Below are positions 26,063-36,037 of a stretch of 61,474 nt of DNA, in pieces. A program made the translations under genes and the position numbers. Source of the DNA: Clostridia bacterium (GTDB lineage Bacteria; Bacillota; Peptococcia; DRI-13; SV3-B141). The DNA lies in contig JAHDSB010000028.1 in assembly GCA_018433015.1 (NCBI GenBank), positions 1-61,474 on the forward strand, written 5' to 3'. Each line of letters starts with the position of its first letter. Within the stretch, counting starts at the first letter, position 1. Under the pieces are notes generated by a model that was given only the letters and a program-made list of their open reading frames with translations, was not told the DNA's origin and searched no databases.

Positions 26063-27388
26063 ATGAAATATCATATTGCAACTTTTGGTTGCCAGGGTAA
26101 CGAACGGGATTCAGAAATGATTGCCGGCATTTTAGAAAAGAAGGGATATAAAGCTACAGAGAATATAAATGATGCGGATGTAATCCTTTTTAATACTTGT
26201 TGTGTAAGGGAAAAAGCGGAAAATAAAGTGTTTAGCAGGATTGGTAAATTAAAAGAATTGAAAGAAAAGAACCCCAACCTAATTATTGGAATTTGTGGCT
26301 GCATGGTTCAGCAGGAAAAAATGATAGAAAGGGTACGACACAGAACGCCCTACGTTGATTTGATTTTTGGTACACATAATATTCATGAGCTAACTAAGCT
26401 CTTAGATAATATTAGGGAACAAAAAAAAGCCCAGTATCATGTTTTAAATGACAGCGAAAATATAGTTGAAGGGTTGCCCAGCAAACGTCAATTTTCTTAT
26501 AAGGCTTTAGTAAATATAACATATGGCTGTAATAATTTTTGCACATACTGTATTGTTCCTTATGTAAGGGGTCGAGAGAAAAGCCGCAAGCCTGAATATA
26601 TCTTAGAGGAAGTCCGGGAGCTGGCTAATGATGGTGTTGTAGAAGTGATGCTGTTGGGCCAAAATGTAAATAGTTATGGCAAAGATCTGTCAGAAAAAGT
26701 ATCTTTCGCTCAGTTATTAAAGGAAGTTAACAAAATTCCTGGTCTGGCTAGGATACGTTATATGACTTCCCATCCTAAAGATTTTAGTGATGAGCTGATT
26801 CAGAGTATACTGGAATCAGAGAAGGTATGCCGGCATTTTCATTTACCTGTACAAGCAGGGAGCAGTCGGATTTTAAAGCTTATGAACAGAATTTATACTA
26901 GAGAACAATATTTAGAGTTGGTTGCTAAGATTCGAAATGCTTTTCCGGAGGCCAGTTTAACTACAGATATTATTGTAGGGTTTCCGGGAGAAACGGAGGA
27001 AGACTTTTCCCAAACCTTGGACTTAGTGCAAAGGGTCCGGTATGATTCTGCCTTTACTTTCAAGTATTCTCCCCGTACAGGGACTCCTGCTGCTACCATG
27101 GACAACCAGGTACCCGAACCTGTAAAAAAAGAACGGCTGCAGAGATTGATGGATGTACAAAACAAGATCAGCCTGGATATTAATAAGTCATTACAGGGAA
27201 AAGTGTTACCTGTTTTAGTAGAAGGGAGTAGCAAGGGGGAAGCTAATATGCTGACAGGGCGCACAGAAACTAATAAAGTAGTATTGTTTCCCGGCTCCCC
27301 AGAATTGACAGGTAAAATAGTAAATGTGGAAATAACAACTCCCCAAACCTGGATTCTCAAAGGAGAAATTAAAGAAAATAATATGTAA
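26063..27388 (+). CDS. miaB: tRNA-2-methylthio-N6-dimethylallyladenosine synthase MiaB
   Basis: 441 residues, full-length methylthiotransferase. N-terminal UPF0004 domain with [4Fe-4S] cysteines in ATFGCQGNERDSE, NTCCVREKAENK and GICGCMVQQE; radical SAM motif YGCNNFCTYCIVPYVRG near 155; C-terminal TRAM domain (about 375-436). It adds the 2-methylthio group to i6A37 of tRNAs, after MiaA, whose gene lies 9 kb downstream. The usual GCQMNEHDSE reads GCQGNERDSE here. Terminator follows. Confidence 0.96.
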   Translation: MKYHIATFGCQGNERDSEMIAGILEKKGYKATENINDADVILFNTCCVREKAENKVFSRIGKLKELKEKNPNLIIGICGCMVQQEKMIERVRHRTPYVDLIFGTHNIHELTKLLDNIREQKKAQYHVLNDSENIVEGLPSKRQFSYKALVNITYGCNNFCTYCIVPYVRGREKSRKPEYILEEVRELANDGVVEVMLLGQNVNSYGKDLSEKVSFAQLLKEVNKIPGLARIRYMTSHPKDFSDELIQSILESEKVCRHFHLPVQAGSSRILKLMNRIYTREQYLELVAKIRNAFPEASLTTDIIVGFPGETEEDFSQTLDLVQRVRYDSAFTFKYSPRTGTPAATMDNQVPEPVKKERLQRLMDVQNKISLDINKSLQGKVLPVLVEGSSKGEANMLTGRTETNKVVLFPGSPELTGKIVNVEITTPQTWILKGEIKENNM

Positions 27389-27421
27389 TTGCATTATACA
27401 AATGTTAATCATTATAAATGT

Positions 27422-27454
27422 TGGGCAAGCTTTAACAGGTAGCTGCCCATTTTT
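27422..27454 (+). terminator. Terminator after miaB
   Basis: TGGGC and AGCT arms pair with AGCT and GCCCA (one bulged A), then TTTTT. Confidence 0.8.
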
Positions 27455-27487
27455 ACTATATTTAGCCAATACTAAGAATTATCTCTA

Positions 27488-27496
27488 TGTTATAAT
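27488..27496 (+). promoter_or_regulatory. Extended -10 promoter of the mutS operon
   Basis: TGTTATAAT, 49 bases before the mutS ATG, with no strong -35. Probably drives mutS to hfq. Confidence 0.6.
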
Positions 27497-27545
27497 TAAG
27501 TAATAATACATGAAATATGACTATATTAAGGAGGGCATGTATTAA

Positions 27546-30191
27546 ATGTTGGGCCAAACGCCAATGATGAAACAATACCATAAAATAAAATTACAATATC
27601 CCGACACCATACTTTTTTTTCGTTTAGGGGATTTTTACGAAATGTTTGGTCCCGATGCTGAATTAGCGTCTCGGGAATTAGAAATAACATTAACGGGTAG
27701 AGATGCCGGTGAAAAACAAAGAATACCTATGTGCGGCGTTCCGTATCATGCTGCTGATAATTATATAGCCAGATTAATTCAAAAGGGATATAAAGTAGCC
27801 ATCTGTGAACAAGTAGAAGACCCTAAAAAAAGCAAAGGGATTGTGAAGCGGGAAGTAATAAGAGTTATTACACCGGGAACAAATCTGGATTCTCAAGTAT
27901 TACAAAGTAGCAGTAGTAATTATTTAGCAGCAATAATACAGAATGCTAATATCTGGGGCTTAGCTTTTTGTGATGTTTCCACAGGAGACTTTTGGGTTGC
28001 TGAATTTAAGGGGGAGGAAGGTACAACTGCCTTAAAAGATGAATTATGCAGGCTTAATCCGGTAGAAGTTTTAATTCCTGCTAATGATATCCAAAGCTAT
28101 CAACAGTTAAACTTATTTTGGGACCAGCAGGTCATTACCGCTTTTAAAGATGAAGCTTTTGTATATGGTAAAGCCAGGGAGACTTTGCTAAAGCACTTTG
28201 CTGTAACTAGTTTAGAGTCTTTCGGCTGTGACGATTTAAGACCGGCTATTTGCAGTGCAGGAGCTATTTTTTCCTATTTAGAAGAAACACAAATGGCCAG
28301 ACCTCAGCAGATAAAGATCCTTAAGCGCTACAGTTCTAATTCCTGTATGTTAATAGATGCCACAACTTTTCGTAATTTAGAGCTTGTTCGAACCATCCGC
28401 TTTAATGAAAAAAAAGGAACGCTTTTAGATGTAATGGATAAGACTAAAACGGCCCTAGGATTAAGATTGCTGAAATTGTGGTTGGAGCGGCCGCTTACTG
28501 ATAAAAAAAGCTTAGAAAAGCGATACAGTGCAGTAGAGAATATGGGAGAAAACTGGGCTGAACGTCAGGAAATTCGCAATTGTTTAGAACAAATTTATGA
28601 TTTGGAAAGGTTGATGACCAGAGTAATTTATGGACGAAGTCTTCCCAAAGAATTAATTGCGTTAAAAAAATCTCTAGCAGTACTGCCTCAAATAAAAAAA
28701 TTGTTGCAAGCCTTTCAAGAAGCGGATTATTTAAAGCAGTTATACCATGAATTTGATATCTTAGAGGATATTTATCAACTATTAGAGAAGGCCATTGAGA
28801 ATGACCCGCCTTTTAATTTAAAAGACGGTGGGGTAATAAAAACAGGTTATCGTGAGGAAATTGATAAGTTGCGCTTTTCTAGCCGCCATGGTAAAGAATG
28901 GATAGCGCGTTTAGAAAATGAAGAAAAAGAAAAAACGGGTATTAAATCCCTCAAAGTAGGATATAACAAGGTTTTTGGTTATTATTTTGAGGTTACGAAA
29001 GCTAATCTCAATTTAGTACCGGAATATTTTCAAAGAAAACAAACTTTAGCAAATGGGGAAAGATATGTTACAGAAGAACTGATCCGTTTGGAGAATCAAG
29101 TCTTAGGTTCCGAAGAGAAACTATTAGCTTTAGAAGAAGAGATCTATGCTGAAGTTTTACTCAAGATCGGACAGGCTGTAGAACGTGTCCAGCATACTTC
29201 TCAGGTCTTGGCACAGCTTGATGTCTTACAGTCTTTAGCAGAACTAGCCGTACAAAATGATTTTATACGGCCACAACTGTTAGCAAAGGAGAAGAATTGC
29301 CTGATCTTTGAGGATTTACGACATCCTGTAGTTGAAAAGTTAGGCACTGATAGCTTTTTTGTTCCTAATGACTTGGATATGCCTGCCGATACTAATTTAT
29401 TTGTCATCACAGGCCCCAATATGGGGGGGAAGAGTACATATTGCCGCAGCGTAGCTTTGGCCGTGATTATGGCCCAAGCGGGTAGTTTTGTTCCAGCCAA
29501 AAAAGCAGTTATTTCCCTGAGGGACAGAGTTTTTGCCAGGGTGGGTGCTAGTGATGATTTGCGAAGTGGCCAGAGTACTTTTATGGTAGAAATGAATGAA
29601 GTTGCTAATATTCTTCATCATGCCACACCTCATAGTTTAGTAATCTTAGATGAGGTGGGGCGCGGAACAAGTACTTATGACGGATTAAGTGTGGCCTGGG
29701 CCGTTAGTGAGTATCTCGTAAAAGTATTAGGTACTAAAACTCTGTTTGCTACTCATTATCATGAATTAACGGAATTAGAAAATCAGCATAACTCTATTAA
29801 AAATCTATCCCTGGCAGTAAAAGAAAAAGGACATGAAATTATTTTATTACATAAAATAATTTCTGGACCGGCAGATAAAAGTTATGGTATCCAAGTAAGT
29901 CGTTTAGCCGGATTACCTGATCCTGTTATTAGGCGAGCTCAAGAGATCTTGGAAACTTTAGAAGTAGAAAATATGGAGCAAGATGTAAGAAAGATTAATT
30001 TAGCTCAGAAAAGAACCTCTGAAAAACCAGCAGTTTCAAGGGATTCTATGCAAGATAATATCTATCGCCAAACTTGCCACAAGTTAGCGGAAATAGATTT
30101 ATTTAATATGACACCTATACAGGCTTTAAATCGTCTAGCAGAACTACAGGAAACAGTAAAAAAAGCTGAACAATCTCCCGCCGCTAAATAA
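27546..30191 (+). CDS. mutS: DNA mismatch repair protein MutS
   Basis: 881 residues. Mismatch-recognition motif FFRLGDFYEMF (Phe-x-Glu) near 24-34, connector, core/clamp, and the ATPase with Walker A ITGPNMGGKSTY near 618, Walker B LVILDEVGRGTSTYDG and FATHYHELTELE. It binds mispairs and recruits MutL. It starts a tandem block containing mutL, but two other genes lie between the pair. The C-terminal region from about 800 carries the usual HTH. AAGGAGG precedes the ATG. Confidence 0.98.
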   Translation: MLGQTPMMKQYHKIKLQYPDTILFFRLGDFYEMFGPDAELASRELEITLTGRDAGEKQRIPMCGVPYHAADNYIARLIQKGYKVAICEQVEDPKKSKGIVKREVIRVITPGTNLDSQVLQSSSSNYLAAIIQNANIWGLAFCDVSTGDFWVAEFKGEEGTTALKDELCRLNPVEVLIPANDIQSYQQLNLFWDQQVITAFKDEAFVYGKARETLLKHFAVTSLESFGCDDLRPAICSAGAIFSYLEETQMARPQQIKILKRYSSNSCMLIDATTFRNLELVRTIRFNEKKGTLLDVMDKTKTALGLRLLKLWLERPLTDKKSLEKRYSAVENMGENWAERQEIRNCLEQIYDLERLMTRVIYGRSLPKELIALKKSLAVLPQIKKLLQAFQEADYLKQLYHEFDILEDIYQLLEKAIENDPPFNLKDGGVIKTGYREEIDKLRFSSRHGKEWIARLENEEKEKTGIKSLKVGYNKVFGYYFEVTKANLNLVPEYFQRKQTLANGERYVTEELIRLENQVLGSEEKLLALEEEIYAEVLLKIGQAVERVQHTSQVLAQLDVLQSLAELAVQNDFIRPQLLAKEKNCLIFEDLRHPVVEKLGTDSFFVPNDLDMPADTNLFVITGPNMGGKSTYCRSVALAVIMAQAGSFVPAKKAVISLRDRVFARVGASDDLRSGQSTFMVEMNEVANILHHATPHSLVILDEVGRGTSTYDGLSVAWAVSEYLVKVLGTKTLFATHYHELTELENQHNSIKNLSLAVKEKGHEIILLHKIISGPADKSYGIQVSRLAGLPDPVIRRAQEILETLEVENMEQDVRKINLAQKRTSEKPAVSRDSMQDNIYRQTCHKLAEIDLFNMTPIQALNRLAELQETVKKAEQSPAAK

Positions 30192-30230
30192 AATTAACAT
30201 AAATAAATCTTTTGTAAAGGAGGGGTATAG

Positions 30231-31919
30231 TTGTATATCGGTATTGATGTAGGAGGAACTTTTACTGATGGAGTGCTTCTCGATGAAAATAATGATGTTT
30301 TGCAGTCCATAAAAGTACCAACTTATCAGGATTTAAGTAAGTCTATTGAAGAGGCTTTAGAACATCTAATTAGGGGTACGGACACTGCAAAGATTAAACG
30401 TCTGGTGCTAAGTACTACTCTGATTACTAATATTTTAGCCCAAAAACATTATGAACCTGTAGGCTTGCTATTGATACCGGGACCCGGCCTTAATCCTGAT
30501 AAACTGAATTTTATAGGTGATGTGGTTATAATCGATGGTGCCGTTGATTACCGTGGGCGCGTTATTGAAAAGCTTAATTTAAGTGATGTGGACAAAGCTG
30601 CTACATATTTCAGCAAAAAAGGGATCCACCACCTGGCAGTAGCCTGTAAGTTTAGTCAAAGGAACCCTGAGTTGGAAGATAAGGTAATAGCGTATCTTAA
30701 TAAGCATTATCCCCACTTTAATACTATGGCCAGCCACAATGTGAGCGGACTTTTAAATTGGGTACGACGTTCTAATGGAACTGCTTTTACCTTAGCTGTA
30801 AATGAGGCCTATCAAGGATTTATTCAGCAAGTAAAAGAAACTATACATAAGAGGGGGATCGCTTGTCCTTTACATATTCTGAAAGCCGATGGAGGGACAT
30901 TACCCTTAGAAGCATCTTTACGTTATCCTTTAGAAGGTGTATTTTCCGGACCGGCAGCTAGTACCATGGGAGCATTAGCTTTAACAGAGGAAAGCACCAC
31001 GGCCATAGTTATGGACATGGGGGGAACTACTACTGATCTAGCCTTAATTCTTAAAGGAGCGCCACTATTAGCGGATAAAGGTGCTTCTTTGGAAGGATAC
31101 CCTATACCTACCAGGGCTTTATCTGTAGCATCCCTAGCTTTAGGGGGAGATACGTCCATCAAAAGTAGTGACAATAAAATAGGTTTTGGTAAACGCCAGG
31201 GACCCGCCCTTTGCCTGGGAGGTCCTGTCATAACAATAACGGATATCTTAGTGTATGCAGGATTATGCCACATTGGAGAAAAAGATCGGATTAAACCCGA
31301 GTTGGACAAACTAGCCCAGAGTTTACAACTATCTGCTGAAGAGTTATGTAAACAAGTAACGGATTTAGTCATTGATAAGTTGGAAAAAAGCATTAATGCA
31401 ATGTTCAAAACATGGGAAGAAGAACCGGCTTACCGGATTTGGCAAGTTCTTTCTAAAAAAGAGAGGAGACCCCGACAGGTCATTTGTTTAGGTGGTCCGG
31501 CGGAAGCCTTGGGGTTAACGTGGGGCAGAAATAAGAATTGGAAAATCCTTGTTCCACCCCATGCTCAGGTGGCAAATGCTGTGGGAGCAGCTTTGGCAAA
31601 AAACACAATAAGGATGGATTTAATAGTAGATACGGAACAAAAGACTTATTCTACAAGTATCGGAGGAGTAGGGGATAAATTAAACAAACCCTTGAATACT
31701 GTGGAACAGGCCCATAATTTTGCCCTGGAGCTATTTGAAAAAACCAAAGATAAATGGGATATACAAGGGGATAACGCCAACGAAACAGAAATTCTCTATG
31801 AAGAAGGTTTTAATATAGTTCGGGGCTGGCATACAGCAGGTAAAATATTTCAGATTGGTGTTCAAACGACTCCCGGTTTAATCGGATATGTTGATAAGGG
31901 GGTAAAGACAAATGAATAA
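30231..31919 (+). CDS. Hydantoinase/oxoprolinase A-like (HyuA) ASKHA-fold protein
   Basis: 562 residues, TTG start with AAAGGAGGGG. The HyuA N-terminus is IGIDVGGTFTDGVLLDENND, followed by LSTTLITNILAQ, LKADGGTLPLEASLRYP, FSGPAASTMGAL, VMDMGGTTTDLALI and CLGGPA. The family comprises ATP-dependent cyclic-amide hydrolases such as 5-oxoprolinase and hydantoinase, usually paired with HyuB. No hyuB is present, so this is a lone HyuA of unknown substrate. It overlaps the HDAC gene by eight bases and sits between mutS and mutL. Confidence 0.88.
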   Translation: MYIGIDVGGTFTDGVLLDENNDVLQSIKVPTYQDLSKSIEEALEHLIRGTDTAKIKRLVLSTTLITNILAQKHYEPVGLLLIPGPGLNPDKLNFIGDVVIIDGAVDYRGRVIEKLNLSDVDKAATYFSKKGIHHLAVACKFSQRNPELEDKVIAYLNKHYPHFNTMASHNVSGLLNWVRRSNGTAFTLAVNEAYQGFIQQVKETIHKRGIACPLHILKADGGTLPLEASLRYPLEGVFSGPAASTMGALALTEESTTAIVMDMGGTTTDLALILKGAPLLADKGASLEGYPIPTRALSVASLALGGDTSIKSSDNKIGFGKRQGPALCLGGPVITITDILVYAGLCHIGEKDRIKPELDKLAQSLQLSAEELCKQVTDLVIDKLEKSINAMFKTWEEEPAYRIWQVLSKKERRPRQVICLGGPAEALGLTWGRNKNWKILVPPHAQVANAVGAALAKNTIRMDLIVDTEQKTYSTSIGGVGDKLNKPLNTVEQAHNFALELFEKTKDKWDIQGDNANETEILYEEGFNIVRGWHTAGKIFQIGVQTTPGLIGYVDKGVKTNE

Positions 31920-33234
31920 AACAGGATTAATTTTTTTCCCTGCCTTTGATTGGGCCATATCACCCACTCACCCTGAGCGGGAAGAACGCTTATTATACAC
32001 GCGAGATCAAATCTTTGAAGAGGGGATTTTAGATAATCCTAAGTTAGTGGAATATAAGCCGCGCTTAACAGAGAAAGCGGATATACAAAGAGTACACTTT
32101 TGTGTTCCCGATATTGAAACACAAACTACTACAGCTCATTTTATCTCGGCAGGCAGTGCTTTAAAATTGGGAGACGCATTGATGGCGGGAGAAATCAAGA
32201 ATGGTTTTGCTTTGGTTAGACCACCAGGGCATCATGCCATGCGCGTTGTTCACGGTAATAGAGGCTTTTGTAATATTAATAATGAGGCCGTTTTAGTAGA
32301 GTATTTAAGAAAAAAGTACGGATTAAAGAAGATTGCCATAGTTGATACGGACGTTCATCATGGAGATGGTACTCAAGATATTTTTTATCATGATCCCGAT
32401 GTTTTATATATTTCCTTCCACCAGGACGGACGTACCCTTTATCCCGGATCGGGATTCGTTGATGAAGCAGGCGGTCCGGGAGCCTATTTGAAGAATATTA
32501 ATATACCTTTACCTCCGGGAACAGGTGATGAGGGCTTATTGAAAATATACCAAGAAATAATTAAGCCGGCGTTAGCACTTTTTCAACCCGAATTAGTGAT
32601 AAATTCAGCGGGTCAAGACAATCACTTTACTGATCCCTTAGCCAATATGAAGGTTAGTGCCCAGGGATATGCTCAGTTAACTGAACAATTAAAGCCGGAT
32701 TTAGCCGTTCTAGAGGGTGGTTACGCTATTGAGACGGCTTTACCTTATGTTAACTTAGGAATACTTTTAGCTTTGATCCAGGAAGATTATACATATGTTT
32801 ATGAACCGGAATATAACAGTAAAAAGCTAAAGCAATCGTCAGAAGTTAATAGGTATATTGAGGAAATTATTACTTACTGGCACAATAAATTACAGGAAAA
32901 AGCGCCGGATAAAGAAAGCTTATTTGGTAAAGAGCATATTTTTTCCAGGCAACGCCGCATCTATTATGATACCGATCAAATAGAAGAACATCAGTTAGAG
33001 ACGGTGGAATACTGCCCCGATTGTCCCGGCATTTATTATGTGCGTTCTCGGGCTAGCAGGGGCTATGGACACGATGATAACATGTGGGGAGTTAGTGTAC
33101 CCCTATATGCTTGTCCTGCTTGCCAGAAGAAGGCTTATGAGTTGTGGGAGCGAACTAAAATAATGTCTAATTATGATTATTATTATTTGCAAGATAAAAA
33201 AGCTGATAATTATCTTCAAGAAAAAGGACGATAG
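31912..33234 (+). CDS. Histone deacetylase-family (AcuC-like) hydrolase with C-terminal CxxC/CxxC extension
   Basis: 440 residues. Arginase/deacetylase domain (about 1-300): RPPGHHAMR (H107, H108), DTDVHHGDGTQD (zinc ligands D147, H149), NSAGQDNHFTDP (zinc ligand D236) and LEGGYAIE (Y271), all active-site residues present. Then an acidic linker and a C-terminal part with C368-P-D-C371 and C401-P-A-C404, a likely zinc ribbon not usual in AcuC/HDAC proteins. Bacterial members deacetylate proteins, acetylpolyamines or small molecules. The target here is unknown. mutL starts three bases after its stop. Confidence 0.92.
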   Translation: MNKTGLIFFPAFDWAISPTHPEREERLLYTRDQIFEEGILDNPKLVEYKPRLTEKADIQRVHFCVPDIETQTTTAHFISAGSALKLGDALMAGEIKNGFALVRPPGHHAMRVVHGNRGFCNINNEAVLVEYLRKKYGLKKIAIVDTDVHHGDGTQDIFYHDPDVLYISFHQDGRTLYPGSGFVDEAGGPGAYLKNINIPLPPGTGDEGLLKIYQEIIKPALALFQPELVINSAGQDNHFTDPLANMKVSAQGYAQLTEQLKPDLAVLEGGYAIETALPYVNLGILLALIQEDYTYVYEPEYNSKKLKQSSEVNRYIEEIITYWHNKLQEKAPDKESLFGKEHIFSRQRRIYYDTDQIEEHQLETVEYCPDCPGIYYVRSRASRGYGHDDNMWGVSVPLYACPACQKKAYELWERTKIMSNYDYYYLQDKKADNYLQEKGR

Positions 33235-33236
33235 TA

Positions 33237-35192
33237 ATGTCAAGAATACATCTTTTAGACGATTTAACCGCAGACCAAATAGCAGCGGGGGAAGTTATAG
33301 AAAGACCCGTTTCTGTTGTGAAAGAATTGGTAGAAAACTCCCTTGATGCTGGTTCCGAGAATATAGTGGTAGATATACTTCAGGGTGGACTTAAACTTAT
33401 TAAAGTTAGCGATGATGGTTGTGGTATGTCGGAGGAAGATGTCAAGCTTGCTCTTAAGAGACATGCTACCAGCAAACTGCAAACCCTGGAAGATTTAAAT
33501 AGCTTGAGAACTTTGGGCTTTAGAGGGGAAGCTTTACCCAGCATAGTATCAGTTGCCAAGGTGGAAATAGTTACCCGTGAACATGATAAATTACACGGTA
33601 CGAAAGTTGAACTAACAGGAAATAATTTAACTAATATTGAACCGGCGGGAGCTCCTGTTGGTTCGAGCATTGCTGTAAAAGATTTGTTTTTTAATACCCC
33701 GGCTAGAAGAAAATTCATGCGTTCTCAAGGTTACGAGGCGGGCCTAATACATGAATTGATGCAACAATTCTCTTTAAGTCATCCTCAGGTTAATTTCCGT
33801 CTGAATAATCAAGGGAAACAAGTATTGAATACTATGGGTATAGATAAAATTGATAATTTATTACAACATTTTTATGGTAAAAGCATTTCCGAGTCGCTGA
33901 TACAGCTGGAAGGAGATATTCCTTACGGATATCTCTCCGGTTTTACGACGCAACATACATACTGCAGGGCAAATAGGAAAGGAATATACTTTTTCTTAAA
34001 TTCCCGCAGAGTATTTTCCCCGGAATTGCTAGCCGCTTTACAAAAAGCTTATGAAAATATTTTACCTAAAGGCAAGTTCCCGGTAGCGGCTTTTCATATT
34101 GAATTAGATCCGTCTTTAATAGATATCAATGTTCACCCCAATAAATTGGAAGTCCGCTTTCGTGAAACAACCTTTATTGAAGAGCTAACTAATATTGTAA
34201 AAAGAAATTTGGCCCAACAAAAGCAAGTTCCTTACTATGAACTAAAATTACCTAAACCTACATTCAATAATGAAAAAATTAAAACTCAAGAAAGTTGGCA
34301 AGAATTTTTCTCCTGGCAACCGGCTAATAATATAGAAAAAAAGGCTAGTGAAAATACAAAAAAGATAGAGAATAATATAGCAAATAATGGAGCGGAAGAA
34401 AGTAAAGTTAATTTCCGGAGAGAAGAAGCTACTCTAGTGAAAGAAAATGTTTCTTGTGAATCTGATGAAAATAGTTATGAAGAAAAAATAAATTTAGGTA
34501 AAAATATAAATATATTTAACGAAAATGAAACTTTTCCAGCCCAAGATGCTTACAATATAGAAAGGGAAAAATCCTTTCCGCAGGAAGTAGTTGTACCCCA
34601 CCAGGAAACTTTGCCTACTCTAAAAATTATAGGACAGTTAGCCCATACTTTTATATTAGCGGAAGGTGAAGAAGGGCTGTATATTATTGATCAGCACGTA
34701 GCTCATGAAAGAGTGCTATTTGAGAAATTAATTAAGCAGGCAGAAGAAGGCACTTTGGAAAGTCAGCTTCTCCTAACTCCGGTAACACTGCAACTAAGTA
34801 TGTTGGAGGAACAGATAGTTATTGATAAAATATTGCCCTTAACTGATCTGGGAATAATCTTAGAAAACTTCGGTTCCCGCACCTATTTATTACGGGCAGT
34901 ACCTGCTTGTTTAAAAGATAATCCCGAAACTTTTTTCTATGAATTACTACAGCGTTTAGATAATAACCAACAACCGTTAACTTCTGCTGATATTCGTAAA
35001 GAATTTCTTACTACAGCCTCTTGCAAAGGGGCCATTAAAGCACGGCAAAAGTTATCGTGGGAAGGTATGCACAATCTCCTAGAAGAATTGAGCAAAACTG
35101 TTAATCCCATGACCTGCCCTCACGGAAGACCTATTGTTTACCAAATACCATATAAAGATATTCTAAAAGCATTTCGTCGTAGTTCTTTTTAA
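33237..35192 (+). CDS. mutL: DNA mismatch repair protein MutL
   Basis: 651 residues. GHKL ATPase: IAAGEVIERPVSVVKELVEN, DDGCGMSEED, HATSKL, LGFRGEALPSI and DLFFNTPARRKF. A variable linker (350-450) is followed by the dimerisation/endonuclease domain with QHVAHERVLFEKL (DQHA-type metal motif), ASCKGAIKA and CPHGRPI near the C-terminus. These C-terminal motifs mark the nicking type of MutL found in bacteria without MutH. Closely packed with the HDAC gene upstream. Confidence 0.97.
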   Translation: MSRIHLLDDLTADQIAAGEVIERPVSVVKELVENSLDAGSENIVVDILQGGLKLIKVSDDGCGMSEEDVKLALKRHATSKLQTLEDLNSLRTLGFRGEALPSIVSVAKVEIVTREHDKLHGTKVELTGNNLTNIEPAGAPVGSSIAVKDLFFNTPARRKFMRSQGYEAGLIHELMQQFSLSHPQVNFRLNNQGKQVLNTMGIDKIDNLLQHFYGKSISESLIQLEGDIPYGYLSGFTTQHTYCRANRKGIYFFLNSRRVFSPELLAALQKAYENILPKGKFPVAAFHIELDPSLIDINVHPNKLEVRFRETTFIEELTNIVKRNLAQQKQVPYYELKLPKPTFNNEKIKTQESWQEFFSWQPANNIEKKASENTKKIENNIANNGAEESKVNFRREEATLVKENVSCESDENSYEEKINLGKNINIFNENETFPAQDAYNIEREKSFPQEVVVPHQETLPTLKIIGQLAHTFILAEGEEGLYIIDQHVAHERVLFEKLIKQAEEGTLESQLLLTPVTLQLSMLEEQIVIDKILPLTDLGIILENFGSRTYLLRAVPACLKDNPETFFYELLQRLDNNQQPLTSADIRKEFLTTASCKGAIKARQKLSWEGMHNLLEELSKTVNPMTCPHGRPIVYQIPYKDILKAFRRSSF

Positions 35193-35212
35193 TTTGAGGA
35201 GGAATAATTTTT

Positions 35213-35989
35213 GTGAAAGTTGCAGTAACCACTTCTCGAGAAGACGCTATTCTAATAGCTAAAGCACAAGATATAGCCCAAAGCTTAGCAATATCTTATA
35301 TTCCGCGCAAACGCAAGAGTATAGATAAGCTTAGAGAAGAAAATGATTTAAACTATCTATTAATTGTGGAGAAACAACAGGTCTTGTTAAAAGGCGAGAC
35401 AGTATTATTCTGGCATCCCAATATGGCGGTACCACGGTTAAAAGCTCTAAGACAAGGAAAAAATGACCCCATGGTGGAAGCAATGTCTTTAAAACCGGGC
35501 TACCAAGTCTTGGATTGTACCTTAGGTCTTGCTTCGGATGCTTTAGTAAGTGCTTATGCTGTAGGGCCGGAAGGACATGTTATGGGGTTAGAATCTAGTA
35601 GATATCTGGCTTTTATGACCAAATGGGGTTTAGAAAATTATCAGGGGCAGAATACTCACATTGTAGAACTGTTAAGTAGAATAACCGTCATTAACGAAGG
35701 CTATGAAGATTATTTACTGAAGCAAGATGATAATAGTTTTGATGTAGTCTATTTTGATCCTATGTTTGGGAAACCCTTAACCCGTTCATCATCCTTGAAT
35801 TCTTTACGTCCTTTAGCAAACTACAAATCCTTATCTCCTGAATTTGTAGCTAGAGCATTGCATGTAGCTAGATCTAGAGTTGTGATGAAGGATAATTCTA
35901 ACGGTGCTGAGTTTGCAAGGCTACAACCAGATATAATAGTGGGAGGACGCTATAGCTCTGTGGCATATGGGATATGGGAGAAAAAATAA
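35213..35989 (+). CDS. Class I SAM-dependent methyltransferase (RsmJ-like)
   Basis: 258 residues, GTG start after GAGGAGG. Methyltransferase motif I is VLDCTLGLASDALVSAYAVG near 100-120 and the post-strand-4 motif is VVYFDPMFGKPL near 180, a DPMF signature close to the RsmJ (16S rRNA m2G1516) family. The N-terminal 80 residues, with KRKSIDKLREEN, look like a small substrate-binding module. Lies between mutL and miaA in the same orientation. An RNA target is plausible but not proven. Confidence 0.8.
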   Translation: MKVAVTTSREDAILIAKAQDIAQSLAISYIPRKRKSIDKLREENDLNYLLIVEKQQVLLKGETVLFWHPNMAVPRLKALRQGKNDPMVEAMSLKPGYQVLDCTLGLASDALVSAYAVGPEGHVMGLESSRYLAFMTKWGLENYQGQNTHIVELLSRITVINEGYEDYLLKQDDNSFDVVYFDPMFGKPLTRSSSLNSLRPLANYKSLSPEFVARALHVARSRVVMKDNSNGAEFARLQPDIIVGGRYSSVAYGIWEKK

Positions 35990-36037
35990 GCAATAGTTTA
36001 TGCCAGTAGTGATATAAGAAGGGAGAGGAAGTGCTTC

